64,000 bases of DNA from Paenibacillus sp. BSR1-1 (GTDB lineage Bacteria; Bacillota; Bacilli; Bacillales; Cytobacillaceae): the NCBI RefSeq assembly GCF_030403775.1, contig NZ_JAQMWQ010000007.1, forward strand, positions 1-64,000. The letters run 5' to 3'. Below, piece after piece: positions 46,225-55,035 of the stretch. Made by a program: the position numbers and the translations under genes. The notes below the pieces were generated by a model. It saw nothing but the letters and a program-made list of their open reading frames with translations. It searched no databases and was not told where the DNA came from. Each line of letters starts with the position of its first letter. The stretch's first letter is position 1.

Positions 46225-47400
46225 TTAAAAGAAATCAAAAAACGCTGATTTCATCACGGGAACCTTTTTTTCGAATAGATCAATCTCTGTCTTAGCTCCA
46301 GTTAAGAATCCCATTTCATAAAGCTCCATCGGCCGTTTGCAGCCAAATAGAATCGCTGAAAGAGAATTGATATTCAATTGAATCCCTTTTTTAGGAGGGT
46401 GAACACATTGAGCCCCGGCTTTTTCCTTAAATACCTTTGTTTCGCCATTTCCAAGTAAATAGCTTCCATTATTCCAAGGTGCATGTGTATCTTCAAGATG
46501 AAGGAATAGGGACTCATCTTCATTGTTAAACGAAAATCTTTGCAAACATTCCTCGGCATCTACGATTCTTGCCATAAAATATGGAAATAACTCTGTTTTT
46601 ACCCTAGGCTGTTTTAGAAAATAAGGAAAAGGATCGTGACTTGCGAGATTTATTGTTACTGTTTCCACCATGGAATCATGCTGGCAGATAAAATTCCAAA
46701 GCCCTATCCTTGCTTCGTGGTCAAGGGCAACCAGCTCTTCAATATCCATTTTTTTATCCTTCACATGGTACAAAATATAACCCTTACTCTCACTCGCGGA
46801 ATTGTAGTAGACAGCAAGCTGCGAATCTTCATCATATACATTTTGTTTCCACCAATTTGGCTCGCGCTTCAGCATACCTGTATATCGGGAAGAAAATTGC
46901 TCGTAAACTTGTTCTATTTCTTCGTTATGGGTCTCTTTGGAATATCTCCTAATAAAACCTTCCTGCGGTTCTAGAAACTTTAGATCAATTTTTCCAATCG
47001 TGATTTTTTTCTTTTCACTTAATATTTCCCATCCGTATTTCCGATAAAAAGAAATATCAAAGGGATGCAGCAGTGATACAATCTGATCGTTATCACGCAT
47101 TTGTTTCAAGGAATCAATCATGAGTGCCTTTACATACCCATTTCGCCGATATTCAGGATACGTGGCGACCCCAGCGATGCCTCCCATTTTCCATACGGTA
47201 TCGTTCATGTAAATGTTTAGCGGAATAATGTGTAATTTGGCCGCTAGAAGGTTTTCATCCCATATTCCTAAAATCCTATGATTTTTTACTGCTTCTTTTC
47301 TGGCTGGCAGTTCAGATTCCGGAACCTTATATTGAAAGGCATACATTGATAGTTTCATTGAATCTAAGAATTCAGCTTCCGTTACTTCTCTTACTAACAT
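46225..47400 (-). CDS. Eis-like GNAT acetyltransferase
   Basis: A 391-residue protein of the enhanced-intracellular-survival type: an N-terminal GNAT domain (about 1-140, acetyl-CoA loop in 'GGIAGVATYPEYRRNGYVKALM'), a second GNAT-like domain, and a C-terminal SCP2-like domain (about 290-391). Eis enzymes N-acetylate aminoglycosides, polyamines or proteins at several positions. The final Phe-Phe carboxyl end resembles the catalytic C-terminus of Eis. It is a single gene with an unknown natural substrate. Confidence 0.85.
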   Translation of the reverse strand: MLVREVTEAEFLDSMKLSMYAFQYKVPESELPARKEAVKNHRILGIWDENLLAAKLHIIPLNIYMNDTVWKMGGIAGVATYPEYRRNGYVKALMIDSLKQMRDNDQIVSLLHPFDISFYRKYGWEILSEKKKITIGKIDLKFLEPQEGFIRRYSKETHNEEIEQVYEQFSSRYTGMLKREPNWWKQNVYDEDSQLAVYYNSASESKGYILYHVKDKKMDIEELVALDHEARIGLWNFICQHDSMVETVTINLASHDPFPYFLKQPRVKTELFPYFMARIVDAEECLQRFSFNNEDESLFLHLEDTHAPWNNGSYLLGNGETKVFKEKAGAQCVHPPKKGIQLNINSLSAILFGCKRPMELYEMGFLTGAKTEIDLFEKKVPVMKSAFFDFF

Positions 47401-47487
47401 TTAGATCAACCCCCCTTTTTCATCAACTGAAATTATCGCATATAAAACGTTTACATTCCAGTTTTATCCTTTAACACAGCCCAAAAA

Positions 47488-47515
47488 TAAAAAGCCTAGG
47501 ATTGTATCCCAAGCT
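47488..47515 (-). terminator. hairpin terminator after the small gene
   Basis: A nine-bp stem with G-T pairs (47493-47501 / 47507-47515), then TTTTTATTTTT on the minus strand. Confidence 0.65.
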
Positions 47516-47640
47516 CATTCAAAACATTGCTTTAGTAAATCTTCCATTTGTTCGATTGTGATGCCATCAACTGCCTGTGCTTCCAAACTTTCATACCTCT
47601 CAAGGGCTTCAGCCAATAAATCTCTCTCTACATCTTTCAT
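47515..47640 (-). CDS. small hypothetical protein, 41 residues
   Basis: A short acidic, helical peptide (MKDVERDLLAEALERYESLE...). ATG 47640 has an AGGTGATC-type ribosome binding site and a terminator follows the stop. It starts about 80 nt downstream of the methyltransferase gene, probably on its transcript. The family is not recognised. Confidence 0.5.
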   Translation of the reverse strand: MKDVERDLLAEALERYESLEAQAVDGITIEQMEDLLKQCFE

Positions 47641-47721
47641 TGTGATCACCTGCTTTAATTTGTGTGATGATTCATATTTTTCACTAGCAATGAACAGATT
47701 ATTTATCATACTTTTGAAAGC

Positions 47722-48498
47722 TTATTTCACGGCCCTCCAAATGGTCCATCTATCTTTTTCAACAATATTCGTCTCTGATTTAAGTGACTTATCAATGTGA
47801 TTTATTAATACTTTTAATTCGTTATCATCTAATTCATGTAGAATACTTCTGCCTGTTCTTTCACTCAAATCTTGAAGTAATTGACCTTTCGTTTCATACA
47901 CTTTTCTTGTTTCCCATAATGTTATCTCTTGAATATCTTTAAATCCAGCTTCCTTAAGAGCTGAGACAACAGTTTGGGAATCGTGCCGGCGCTTTGTTTC
48001 CGTTTCAATTAATCGTGGAAAAAGTTCAAAGAAATATCCTCTAATATGGCTATTAGTTCCTTCTAGTAAACAATCAGCTTGAGTACGGTCCTGAACGATA
48101 TAGACACCATCCTCCTTAAGAATTCTATTTGCTTCATTGAAACAGGCTGGTAAATCCTTAAAATGGTGAATTAATGCTCTTTCCAGCAGCAAATCAAAAC
48201 TATTACTCTCTAAACCTGATGCAAAAGCACTTCCATGCTTAAAGGATATGTTTTTATATTCTTTACAGTTTTCTCTTGCTCCTTCAAGAATAGGTTCGGA
48301 AAAATCGACACCCGTAACCGTGGCTGCACCCATGTCTGATAGTGCCATTGAATAAATTCCTCCTCCGCAGCCTATATCTACAGCTTTAGAAATTTTTTCG
48401 ATAGGCACAAGGTCTTTTATGGCCTCCGTCCAGGTGTAATCAGCCGTTCTGGTTGTATAGGTAACACGATTTTTTTTACTATGAAAATCAATACCCAT
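47722..48498 (-). CDS. class I SAM-dependent methyltransferase
   Basis: A 258-residue methyltransferase. Motif I 'AVDIGCGGGIYSMAL' binds SAM, 'VTGVDFSEPILEGAREN' is motif II and 'FDLLLERALIHHF' the post-motif region. ATG 48498 is chosen for AGGTGG 7 nt upstream. The substrate is unknown; small molecules are likelier than nucleic acid given the UbiE-like layout. Confidence 0.85.
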   Translation of the reverse strand: MGIDFHSKKNRVTYTTRTADYTWTEAIKDLVPIEKISKAVDIGCGGGIYSMALSDMGAATVTGVDFSEPILEGARENCKEYKNISFKHGSAFASGLESNSFDLLLERALIHHFKDLPACFNEANRILKEDGVYIVQDRTQADCLLEGTNSHIRGYFFELFPRLIETETKRRHDSQTVVSALKEAGFKDIQEITLWETRKVYETKGQLLQDLSERTGRSILHELDDNELKVLINHIDKSLKSETNIVEKDRWTIWRAVK

Positions 48499-48604
48499 TT
48501 TCATCCCACCTCGTTTCAATTCTAAGCAGTTAAATTTTACCATGCGGCAAGTGTTTTAAACAAATCATTTTCAGTTGCCATTATTTAATCGAACGCCATT
48601 TAAA

Positions 48605-48658
48605 TTAACTGAAAATTGACAAAAATGTAAATCGAACTTAACATTCCTTCCTTATGCT
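48605..48658 (+). promoter_or_regulatory. PhoP-box-like repeats upstream of the 5'-nucleotidase
   Basis: TTAACT (48605), TTGACA (48616), GTAAAT (48627) and TTAACA (48638) stand at an exact 11-bp period, the arrangement bound by phosphorylated PhoP in Bacillus. TATGCT at 48653-48658 is a possible -10. The third repeat is a poor match. Confidence 0.6.
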
Positions 48659-48699
48659 TTAGTTGTAACAAACTAGAGGATTGGGAGGCGAAGAAAAGA

Positions 48700-50337
48700 G
48701 TGAAAGGATCATTGAAAAAGAACGCCATGAGCAAAGCAGTTCTTGCTTTTGTTCTTACATCTTCTTTGACGGCGAGCATTGTTATTGCCTCTGGGATTCC
48801 GGATAAAAAAGGCGTCCCCCAAAGCAACGCGAATAATAAGAATCGTTTCATTCAATTGCATTTACTCGGCGTAAACGACTTTCACGGACAACTAAACGTC
48901 ACCCGAAAATTCAATGGAAAAAATGTCGGCCGAGTGGATTATCTCGCAGCCTATTTGAAGGAAAGGAAAGCGAAGAATAAGAACACCCTTTTGGTTCATG
49001 CCGGTGACATGGTTGGGGCGAGTCCCCCCGTATCCTCGCTCCTGCAGGATGAACCAACGATCAAAGTGTTAAACAAATTAGGCTTCAATGTTGGAACCTT
49101 GGGAAATCACGAATTTGACCAAGGTGTGAAAGAAATGATGCGCTTGATTCAAGGAGGATTCTACCCCAATACTGGATATTTTGAAGGTACTCAATTCCCC
49201 TATATATGTGCCAATGTTATTAACATCAAAACAGGTAATCCACTCCTTCCTCCCTATAAAATTTTCAAAGTAAATGACATACCAATAGGATTTATTGGCG
49301 TTGTCTTAGATGATACACCATCGATGGTTAATCCTGATGGAATCAAAGACATTAAATTCGTCGATGAAGTAACCGCCATTAATAAAGCGGTGTCACAGTT
49401 AAAAAAACAAGGTGTAAAAGCGATCGTTGTATTGGCTCATAATGAGGGCAGGCAGGCTCGTCCCGATAGTCCCGCTGCCGGTGAAATCGTAGAAATGGCC
49501 AAAAAGGTAGACAAGGAAGTTGACGTAATGTTCGCCGGACACAGCCATACGTATCTTAATACAGTAGTCGATGGAAAGCTGCTTGTTCAAGCCTATTCTT
49601 ATGGAACGGCTTTCTCCGATGTTTCCTTAGAGATTGATCCCCTTACGAAGGACATTGTGAGCAAAAAAGCGGAAATTGTGATGGTCTATCAGGATTCGAT
49701 TAAACCGGATGTCGAAATCAAGAAAATGGTAGATAAGTATGAAGCCGATGTTTCTTCCTTTGTTGATGAAGTCGTTGGCAAGGCAGCTAACGATATTTCT
49801 AGCCATCGAAACAAAAATGGAGAATCCCCGTTGGGTAATCTCATAGCTGATTCTATGAGGAAAGAGATGCATTCAGATTTCGCGTTTATTAACCTCGGTG
49901 GAATTCGTGCTGACGTTCATGGCGGAAACATCACTTATGAGGAATTATTAACCATCCTGCCTTTTAAACGAAAACTAGTGAAAATGACGCTGACTGGCGA
50001 TCAAATCTGCCTCCTTTTAAATCAGCAATGGCAGCCCGATAAATTGAGAATACTGCAAATTTCCGGGCTGAAATATACCTGGGACAACACGAAACCTGTT
50101 GGCAACAAAGTGGTTGATATTTTCACTACTAAAGGAATGGCGATTAATCTGAAAGAAACATACACCGTTACGATAAATGACTACCTTGCCGAGGGCGGTG
50201 ACAATTTCAAGGTTTTGCTTGAAGGGACTCATAAATCTGTTGGCTCTATAGATGTTGCTGTGTTTAAAAAATACCTATTACAGTTTACAGTTCCGATTAC
50301 TCCCATAATTGAAGGACGGATTCAAAAAATTCGATAA
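48700..50337 (+). CDS. exported 5'-nucleotidase/metallophosphatase
   Basis: A 545-residue protein with a signal peptide (about 1-31). The metallophosphatase domain has 'LGVNDFHGQLN', 'VHAGDMVGASPP', 'GNHEFDQG' and 'MFAGHSHTYLN' (two-metal ligands). The C-terminal 5_nucleotid_C domain (about 350-520) starts near 'SSHRNKNGESPLGNLIADSMR'. It releases phosphate from nucleotides outside the membrane. The GTG start has GGGAGG 11 nt upstream. A PhoP-box-like repeat suggests induction by phosphate starvation. Confidence 0.93.
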   Translation: MKGSLKKNAMSKAVLAFVLTSSLTASIVIASGIPDKKGVPQSNANNKNRFIQLHLLGVNDFHGQLNVTRKFNGKNVGRVDYLAAYLKERKAKNKNTLLVHAGDMVGASPPVSSLLQDEPTIKVLNKLGFNVGTLGNHEFDQGVKEMMRLIQGGFYPNTGYFEGTQFPYICANVINIKTGNPLLPPYKIFKVNDIPIGFIGVVLDDTPSMVNPDGIKDIKFVDEVTAINKAVSQLKKQGVKAIVVLAHNEGRQARPDSPAAGEIVEMAKKVDKEVDVMFAGHSHTYLNTVVDGKLLVQAYSYGTAFSDVSLEIDPLTKDIVSKKAEIVMVYQDSIKPDVEIKKMVDKYEADVSSFVDEVVGKAANDISSHRNKNGESPLGNLIADSMRKEMHSDFAFINLGGIRADVHGGNITYEELLTILPFKRKLVKMTLTGDQICLLLNQQWQPDKLRILQISGLKYTWDNTKPVGNKVVDIFTTKGMAINLKETYTVTINDYLAEGGDNFKVLLEGTHKSVGSIDVAVFKKYLLQFTVPITPIIEGRIQKIR

Positions 50338-50532
50338 AGAAATAATCTTTACACATCAAATAAATGAATGTGAATTTCATTAATAATCTGTAAATTTTGA
50401 ACAATGAATATTTCAGGTATTTAATGAAACGGTTAAGATATGTTAAGAAATGGAAAATCGTATTCTTTTTTCTATTAAAACTTGTAAGATAGAACTGTAA
50501 TACCAAATGCAAGCATTCAAGGAGGAATAAAA

Positions 50533-50691
50533 ATGAAATCTTTCAAAAAGTGGTTTTTTGCTCTGATGTCAGCATTGATGTTACTTGGCGCGCTTACTGC
50601 ATGCTCAGACACTAGCTCGAAAACGGATGATCCCAATACCCAACAAACTGATGATGGGTCACAAAGTGACGATGGTAACTCTGGTCAATAA
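50533..50691 (+). CDS. small lipoprotein, 52 residues
   Basis: A short gene with AAGGAGG about 7 nt before the ATG. Residues 1-24 form a lipoprotein signal with the lipobox 'ALTAC' (Cys 24), followed by an acidic, low-complexity Asp/Ser/Gln-rich tail. A good terminator follows (50711-50738). The family is not recognised; small acidic lipoproteins of this kind are common in Bacillaceae. Confidence 0.72.
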   Translation: MKSFKKWFFALMSALMLLGALTACSDTSSKTDDPNTQQTDDGSQSDDGNSGQ

Positions 50692-50710
50692 GGAATATCA
50701 ACATAGAAAA

Positions 50711-50740
50711 AAACGAGACGGCTCCTGCCGTCTTGTTTGC
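50711..50740 (+). terminator. terminator after the small lipoprotein
   Basis: Eleven-bp stem 50711-50721 / 50728-50738 with a 6-nt loop. Confidence 0.75.
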
Positions 50741-50831
50741 ATTATAACTATCTACTAGTTTAGGAATATTTATCTACAATTGGAAAATAATTTTGGTACC
50801 TATTCCTCATTGATAATATCAGAGTATTAAA

Positions 50832-50868
50832 TGATAATGATAATCGATATCAATGATAATTGTTATCA
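50832..50868 (+). promoter_or_regulatory. Fur-box-like palindromes before the DoxX gene
   Basis: TGATAATTGTTATCA (50854-50868) is the 7-1-7 Fur consensus with one mismatch, and a weaker copy TGATAATGATAATCG lies at 50832-50846. Iron control is the likeliest; the related regulators Zur and PerR use similar sites. Confidence 0.7.
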
Positions 50869-50889
50869 ATTAACTCAGGGGGTATGAAT

Positions 50890-51402
50890 ATGTTTATTCA
50901 ACTTTTAAAGGAAAACCGTTATGTATCCTTAATACTTACTGTACTTCGGCTCTATCTTGGCTGGCAGTGGTTAAATGCTGGCTGGGGGAAAATCTCTAGT
51001 GGAAATTTTGATGCAGCCGGCTTTTTGAATGGCGCAGTTAATAATATGTCTGGTGACCATCCTGCAGTGCAGCCTTGGTGGGGCAATTTTCTAAAAGAGG
51101 TTGCCATTCCATATGTCGATCTTTTTAATGTAATGGTTCCTTGGGGAGAATTTTTAGTAGGACTTGGATTAATTTTAGGCATTTTCACTTCATTTTCCCT
51201 GCTTATGGGGCTTACAATGAACTTTGCCTATATGTTATCAGGAACAACAAGTACAAATCCACAGATGGTTTTATTAGGATTGATTATTCTTGCAGCAGGT
51301 ATGAATGCAGGAAAACTTGGATTGGATCGTTGGCTTACGCCTTACCTTGGAAGATTGATATATAAGAAATCAGGGAATGAACAAATTTCCCAAAGTACAT
51401 AA
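50890..51402 (+). CDS. DoxX family membrane protein
   Basis: A 170-residue protein with four helices. 'LTVLRLYLGWQWLNAGWGKI' is the DoxX opening; 'VPWGEFLVGLGLILGIFTSFSLLMGLTMNFAYMLSG' covers helices 2-3. ATG 50890 is chosen because AGGGGG lies 7 nt upstream. DoxX-type proteins are linked to thiosulfate:quinone oxidation or redox stress complexes. A Fur-box-like site upstream suggests iron control here. A terminator follows at 51470-51502. Confidence 0.87.
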   Translation: MFIQLLKENRYVSLILTVLRLYLGWQWLNAGWGKISSGNFDAAGFLNGAVNNMSGDHPAVQPWWGNFLKEVAIPYVDLFNVMVPWGEFLVGLGLILGIFTSFSLLMGLTMNFAYMLSGTTSTNPQMVLLGLIILAAGMNAGKLGLDRWLTPYLGRLIYKKSGNEQISQST

Positions 51403-51469
51403 TGAAATGGCTCCTTTCATCATTCGAAAGGGAATTTCACAACTAAATAGCCACTTTTATATTAAAGAA

Positions 51470-51502
51470 ACCTTGCTGCATGGCAGCAAGGTCATCATTT
51501 TT
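51470..51502 (+). terminator. terminator after DoxX
   Basis: A perfect 10-bp stem 51470-51479 / 51483-51492 with a 3-nt loop and a T-run. Confidence 0.88.
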
Positions 51503-51522
51503 AATCAACATTAATAGGAAAA

Positions 51523-52182
51523 TCAACAACAAAGGTCATAGGGATGCAAAGGAGGAGTTGCAGGGAAAATCCATTTCGGTCCTAATGAAGAATCCTTCCA
51601 ATGCCACGCACCCAATGCTGCTGCACAAGCATCGATAAAATGACTTTGCTCTTCTTTTAATATGGGGAGTTCTGTTAAGTTTTGCTTTCCGAGCCAGTCC
51701 CAAATAAACTTTCTCGCTGATAGATTTTGTTTGTAGATCAAAACATACTTCAAATCATCTGGAGAAATCCTTGAGCCAATAACAGCCCCAGGATGCACTT
51801 CTACCATCGAAATAGGATTAGGAGTTTTAAGACTTTCAATTTCTCTGCTGAGCTTAATTCCTCTTACGGTTAGATAGACCATTCTGGTCATAGTGGGCGT
51901 CATGATGGATCCCTGCTTCATCCCTAATGCTGTAATAAACTTTCTAAGTTCACGGTCACCTTGCCTGTCTCCTCCCCCATCTTCATAGGATAATGGGGCA
52001 TCAATGCCTACAACGACTTCGTCTAATTGACCTTGTTCTAAAATCTCATTCAAGATTCCCTGATCACTTACAGGACTAATCCATTTAACAAATTTTATAT
52101 AGCTCCCTTGTGTTTCAAACACTGAAAGAACCGTATCCCTATGATTGCTAGGTCCGGACAAATCAATACCGATTACTCTCAT
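51523..52182 (-). CDS. DUF429 family protein
   Basis: A 219-residue protein with an RNase H-like opening 'VIGIDLSGPSNHRDTVL', an acidic 'VVGIDAPLSYEDGGGDRQGDRELRKF' and 'SMVEVHPGAVIGSRI', and a late 'HFIDACAAALGAWHW'. Conserved acidic residues at the start, middle and end hint at a metal-dependent nuclease-like fold, but no function is established for the family. Confidence 0.8.
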   Translation of the reverse strand: MRVIGIDLSGPSNHRDTVLSVFETQGSYIKFVKWISPVSDQGILNEILEQGQLDEVVVGIDAPLSYEDGGGDRQGDRELRKFITALGMKQGSIMTPTMTRMVYLTVRGIKLSREIESLKTPNPISMVEVHPGAVIGSRISPDDLKYVLIYKQNLSARKFIWDWLGKQNLTELPILKEEQSHFIDACAAALGAWHWKDSSLGPKWIFPATPPLHPYDLCC

Positions 52183-52215
52183 AAAATGGCCTTCTCTTTC
52201 TACTGTTATGACCGA

Positions 52216-52410
52216 TTAATTCACGATTTCCTTCACTCTGCCAACAATACCGCTCTCCAGCATTACCTTAATACCGTGCGGATGTGTGGCAGATTTGGTT
52301 AGTAATTTTGCGACCACACCCTCTGTTAATTTCCCGGTACGCTGGTCTTGTTTTTGTACAACCCGTACTTTAATTCCGGGTTTAATATTTTCTCGTATCG
52401 TGCCTGACAT
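52216..52410 (-). CDS. ywbE: YwbE family protein
   Basis: A 64-residue conserved protein: 'NIKPGIKVRVVQKQDQRTGKLTEGVVAKLLTKSATHPHGIKVML'. It matches the YwbE/DUF2196 family in length and motif, seen across Firmicutes. The function is unknown; the small beta-rich fold suggests nucleic acid or RNA binding (inference). Confidence 0.9.
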   Translation of the reverse strand: MSGTIRENIKPGIKVRVVQKQDQRTGKLTEGVVAKLLTKSATHPHGIKVMLESGIVGRVKEIVN

Positions 52411-52460
52411 TTCAATTATCTCCTTTCAGATAGAGGAACAGCAGCTGGCATTGTTCCCCT

Positions 52461-52883
52461 TTATTCATTCGGATAGGTTTCTTTCAAGAACAAAACAGAT
52501 TGGTTAATTAACTCTTTTAAAACTTCTACATCAATATCGGCAACCTTATTGATATATACACACGCTTTTCCTGTTGTATATTTTCCGAAGTCCTTTAACA
52601 GTTCCTCTCGCTTTGTATCACCCGGTGCAAAATACAAACTGATTTTGGCTTTTCGAGGAGAAAAGCCAACAAGCGGGGCATCGCCCTCGTGGCCAGATTC
52701 ATATTTATAATGATAGGAACCAAATCCGATAATACTCGGTCCCCACATCTTTGCTGGATAACCAGTGGTTTCGGTAAAAATATCTAAAAGTTTATACGCG
52801 TCTTCCCGTTTCTTAAGGCTATCCACTTTCTCAATAAACTCAATAACACTGTTTTCCGTTTCTTTTGTTTTTAGTTCATACAT
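52461..52883 (-). CDS. DUF1801 (YdhG-like) protein
   Basis: A 140-residue single-domain protein. 'DAYKLLDIFTETTGYPAKMWGPSIIGFGSYHYKYESGHEGD' is the family signature. The fold resembles the frataxin-like/iron-chaperone YdhG group, but function in iron delivery is shown only for a few members. Single gene with its own ribosome binding site. Confidence 0.85.
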   Translation of the reverse strand: MYELKTKETENSVIEFIEKVDSLKKREDAYKLLDIFTETTGYPAKMWGPSIIGFGSYHYKYESGHEGDAPLVGFSPRKAKISLYFAPGDTKREELLKDFGKYTTGKACVYINKVADIDVEVLKELINQSVLFLKETYPNE

Positions 52884-52967
52884 GATATCTATCCCTCCTT
52901 ATAACGGTATTCAGCCAGCCTTATTGTATAATTAATTTTTCCAATTATTTCTCTCTCCCATTATAGC

Positions 52968-53000
52968 AAAAACCTTGCTGGGTTAATCTGCAAGGTTTTT
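52968..53000. terminator. bidirectional terminator after the peptide modification genes
   Basis: A perfect 11-bp stem 52968-52978 / 52990-53000 with A/T flanks, about 85 nt after the YcaO stop. A 14-bp palindrome (53001-53014) abuts it. Confidence 0.8.
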
Positions 53001-53082
53001 AATAGTTAACTATTCAAACTCCCCTTCAACCAAGGGCGATTTCGGTAAAAACTGATGGGGACCTGGACATCCTAGCCACCCC

Positions 53083-55035
53083 TTATGGAAACGGATGCGG
53101 ATGTGGATTGAGCTGATCAACTGTCAGAGGATTTTTCAAATATCCAAGTTCCACCGGAACCTTAAGCACCCGCTCCAGACCCGTTACGCGGGTAAGGTGA
53201 TGTCCGAAAGTCATCGGCAGCATCCCAGGAATCAGCACTTTTACGCAAAACAATCCGTTCCGTATCAATTCCGGTGTCGTCTGGTCTACCACAATCACAT
53301 CAAGATTCAATTGGCGAAATACTTGAAGAATATCCTTCAGATCTTCAGTAAGATCCGTATGATTCGACCTCCAATGGAACTCTTCAGCAAACGTTCGCAA
53401 TGGCCGATTATCATCCAGTAAAAAACTAAAACGCTCCTCTGCCTGCGGTAAACCGTTGACCATGCCATGATCATCCATTTTTTTCACCAAGGATGCATCC
53501 TGTAACATTCTTAAATATTCCTCTTGGTTTGCCTCAAATTTCTCATCAAGAGTCAGCATCATGCCGGCCAGCTCATGAACCGCACTTTTAACCGCACGCA
53601 ACGGGTCGAGATGGGCTCCAGCTGCACAGATGAGATTCAATCCTTTTTGCTTTCTGTTTTTCGCAATAGCACAAATACTTGGAATTCCATGCTCCATTGT
53701 CGAGTTATATAAATACAGATCATATCCCGCAACGGCCCGCATGCGATCGATCATCAACTGTAATTCTTGATCGTCTGAGGAAGTTGGGTCCAGACGAGGC
53801 AAGGGCAACTGCGCATACCAGGTCATCAGAAATGAATCACGCTCCACCACTTCCATAATTCCGTAGAATATCGATTCTTCCAGGCTTCCGCCTAATGCGC
53901 ATCCGTTTGAAGTTTCATAGACAAATTCATGCTGCCCGCATCCCAAACTGTAATAAGCAAGCAATTCGGGTACAAGAATGGGACGCTCTTCCAAAAATGA
54001 ATAACCCCAAACCCAATTCATTGGTCGTTCAGGATTAAAAGCTTGGAATGGAAATCCACTCCGCTCATACTGTTCCTTTCCATGCACACCAACTTTGATA
54101 GGATCGAGTGCTTTATTTTTCAAATTCATGAAACTATCGTAGACTACTGTCCGTTTCCCGCGGGGTTCTAGTCCGCAGTACCGCTCTAGCCCTTCCAAAA
54201 TGGCGGTTAACTCACTTACTTCATACGAATTGGTTCTGCCTGCAGTTCCCTCATCCCCCTGCAGCAAAGGCAGATTGACACTGACATCGGCAAATGGCGG
54301 CACGAGATAAACCATTTTTTCATTTAACAAGCCAGTCCGATGATCCAGATAATCTTTAACCAGCACCTCCTTCAGTTCCTCCAATGATCGGCTGCGGTAA
54401 CTGTCAGCACTGACCTTAAGACTTGGCTGCAATGAAATGCGGGCAGCCTCCTCCGTATCGTCGGGGATACCACTGCAAACCGGACACAATGGGACAGGCA
54501 GGAAGGTGTGCCATGAACTCGTTAAGGTTTTCAAATTGATTAAACCTATCTGACTTTCCGAGCGGGCCTCGTTACCTTGCAAAATTCGGTCTACTTCTGC
54601 CCCAATGAAATGGGCCAGTTGCAAAAGCCCTGTATAAGATGCCCAGGCATCCTGCTGTATTCCACCGACCTCCTTCAGCCTCCCATGCATCTCCCTCATC
54701 TCTTTCCGGTCGCGTCCTGCCATTGCCATGTAACGCCGTATATCTGAACAATGAGAACACCCCGGTTTCCCCGGTTGAACAAATGGCCCGACGATACCCT
54801 CTCCAAATGAAACGAAGCCTCGCAGCCATGGGGTGCCGGTTCTCCTAAAAACCTCATCTGCCTTTTGATGGTCAGAGGGACTCCAGGCATCCTGCAACAC
54901 CAGAGCTAAATCCATTTTTTTCGGTATAAATGCCCCAAATTGGGTTTGACGTACTACATGGTAATGGGTGAATAATTCTTCGCACACACGGTCCGCCACC
55001 ACCCCTTCTCCGACAACCAATACAACTGGGTTCAC
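53083..55035 (-). CDS. YcaO cyclodehydratase fused to a leader-binding domain (TOMM synthase)
   Basis: A 650-residue two-part protein. The N-terminal part (about 1-200) is the TOMM leader-peptide-binding, E1-like domain, with zinc cysteines as two CxxC pairs (Cys 93/96 and 184/187). The rest is a YcaO domain that uses ATP to turn Cys/Ser/Thr into azolines, ending in the Pro-rich 'HPHPFP' tail that is catalytically important in the family. It matches the fused arrangement of heterocycloanthracin-type clusters. It overlaps the upstream gene by 4 nt. Confidence 0.92.
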   Translation of the reverse strand: MNPVVLVVGEGVVADRVCEELFTHYHVVRQTQFGAFIPKKMDLALVLQDAWSPSDHQKADEVFRRTGTPWLRGFVSFGEGIVGPFVQPGKPGCSHCSDIRRYMAMAGRDRKEMREMHGRLKEVGGIQQDAWASYTGLLQLAHFIGAEVDRILQGNEARSESQIGLINLKTLTSSWHTFLPVPLCPVCSGIPDDTEEAARISLQPSLKVSADSYRSRSLEELKEVLVKDYLDHRTGLLNEKMVYLVPPFADVSVNLPLLQGDEGTAGRTNSYEVSELTAILEGLERYCGLEPRGKRTVVYDSFMNLKNKALDPIKVGVHGKEQYERSGFPFQAFNPERPMNWVWGYSFLEERPILVPELLAYYSLGCGQHEFVYETSNGCALGGSLEESIFYGIMEVVERDSFLMTWYAQLPLPRLDPTSSDDQELQLMIDRMRAVAGYDLYLYNSTMEHGIPSICAIAKNRKQKGLNLICAAGAHLDPLRAVKSAVHELAGMMLTLDEKFEANQEEYLRMLQDASLVKKMDDHGMVNGLPQAEERFSFLLDDNRPLRTFAEEFHWRSNHTDLTEDLKDILQVFRQLNLDVIVVDQTTPELIRNGLFCVKVLIPGMLPMTFGHHLTRVTGLERVLKVPVELGYLKNPLTVDQLNPHPHPFP

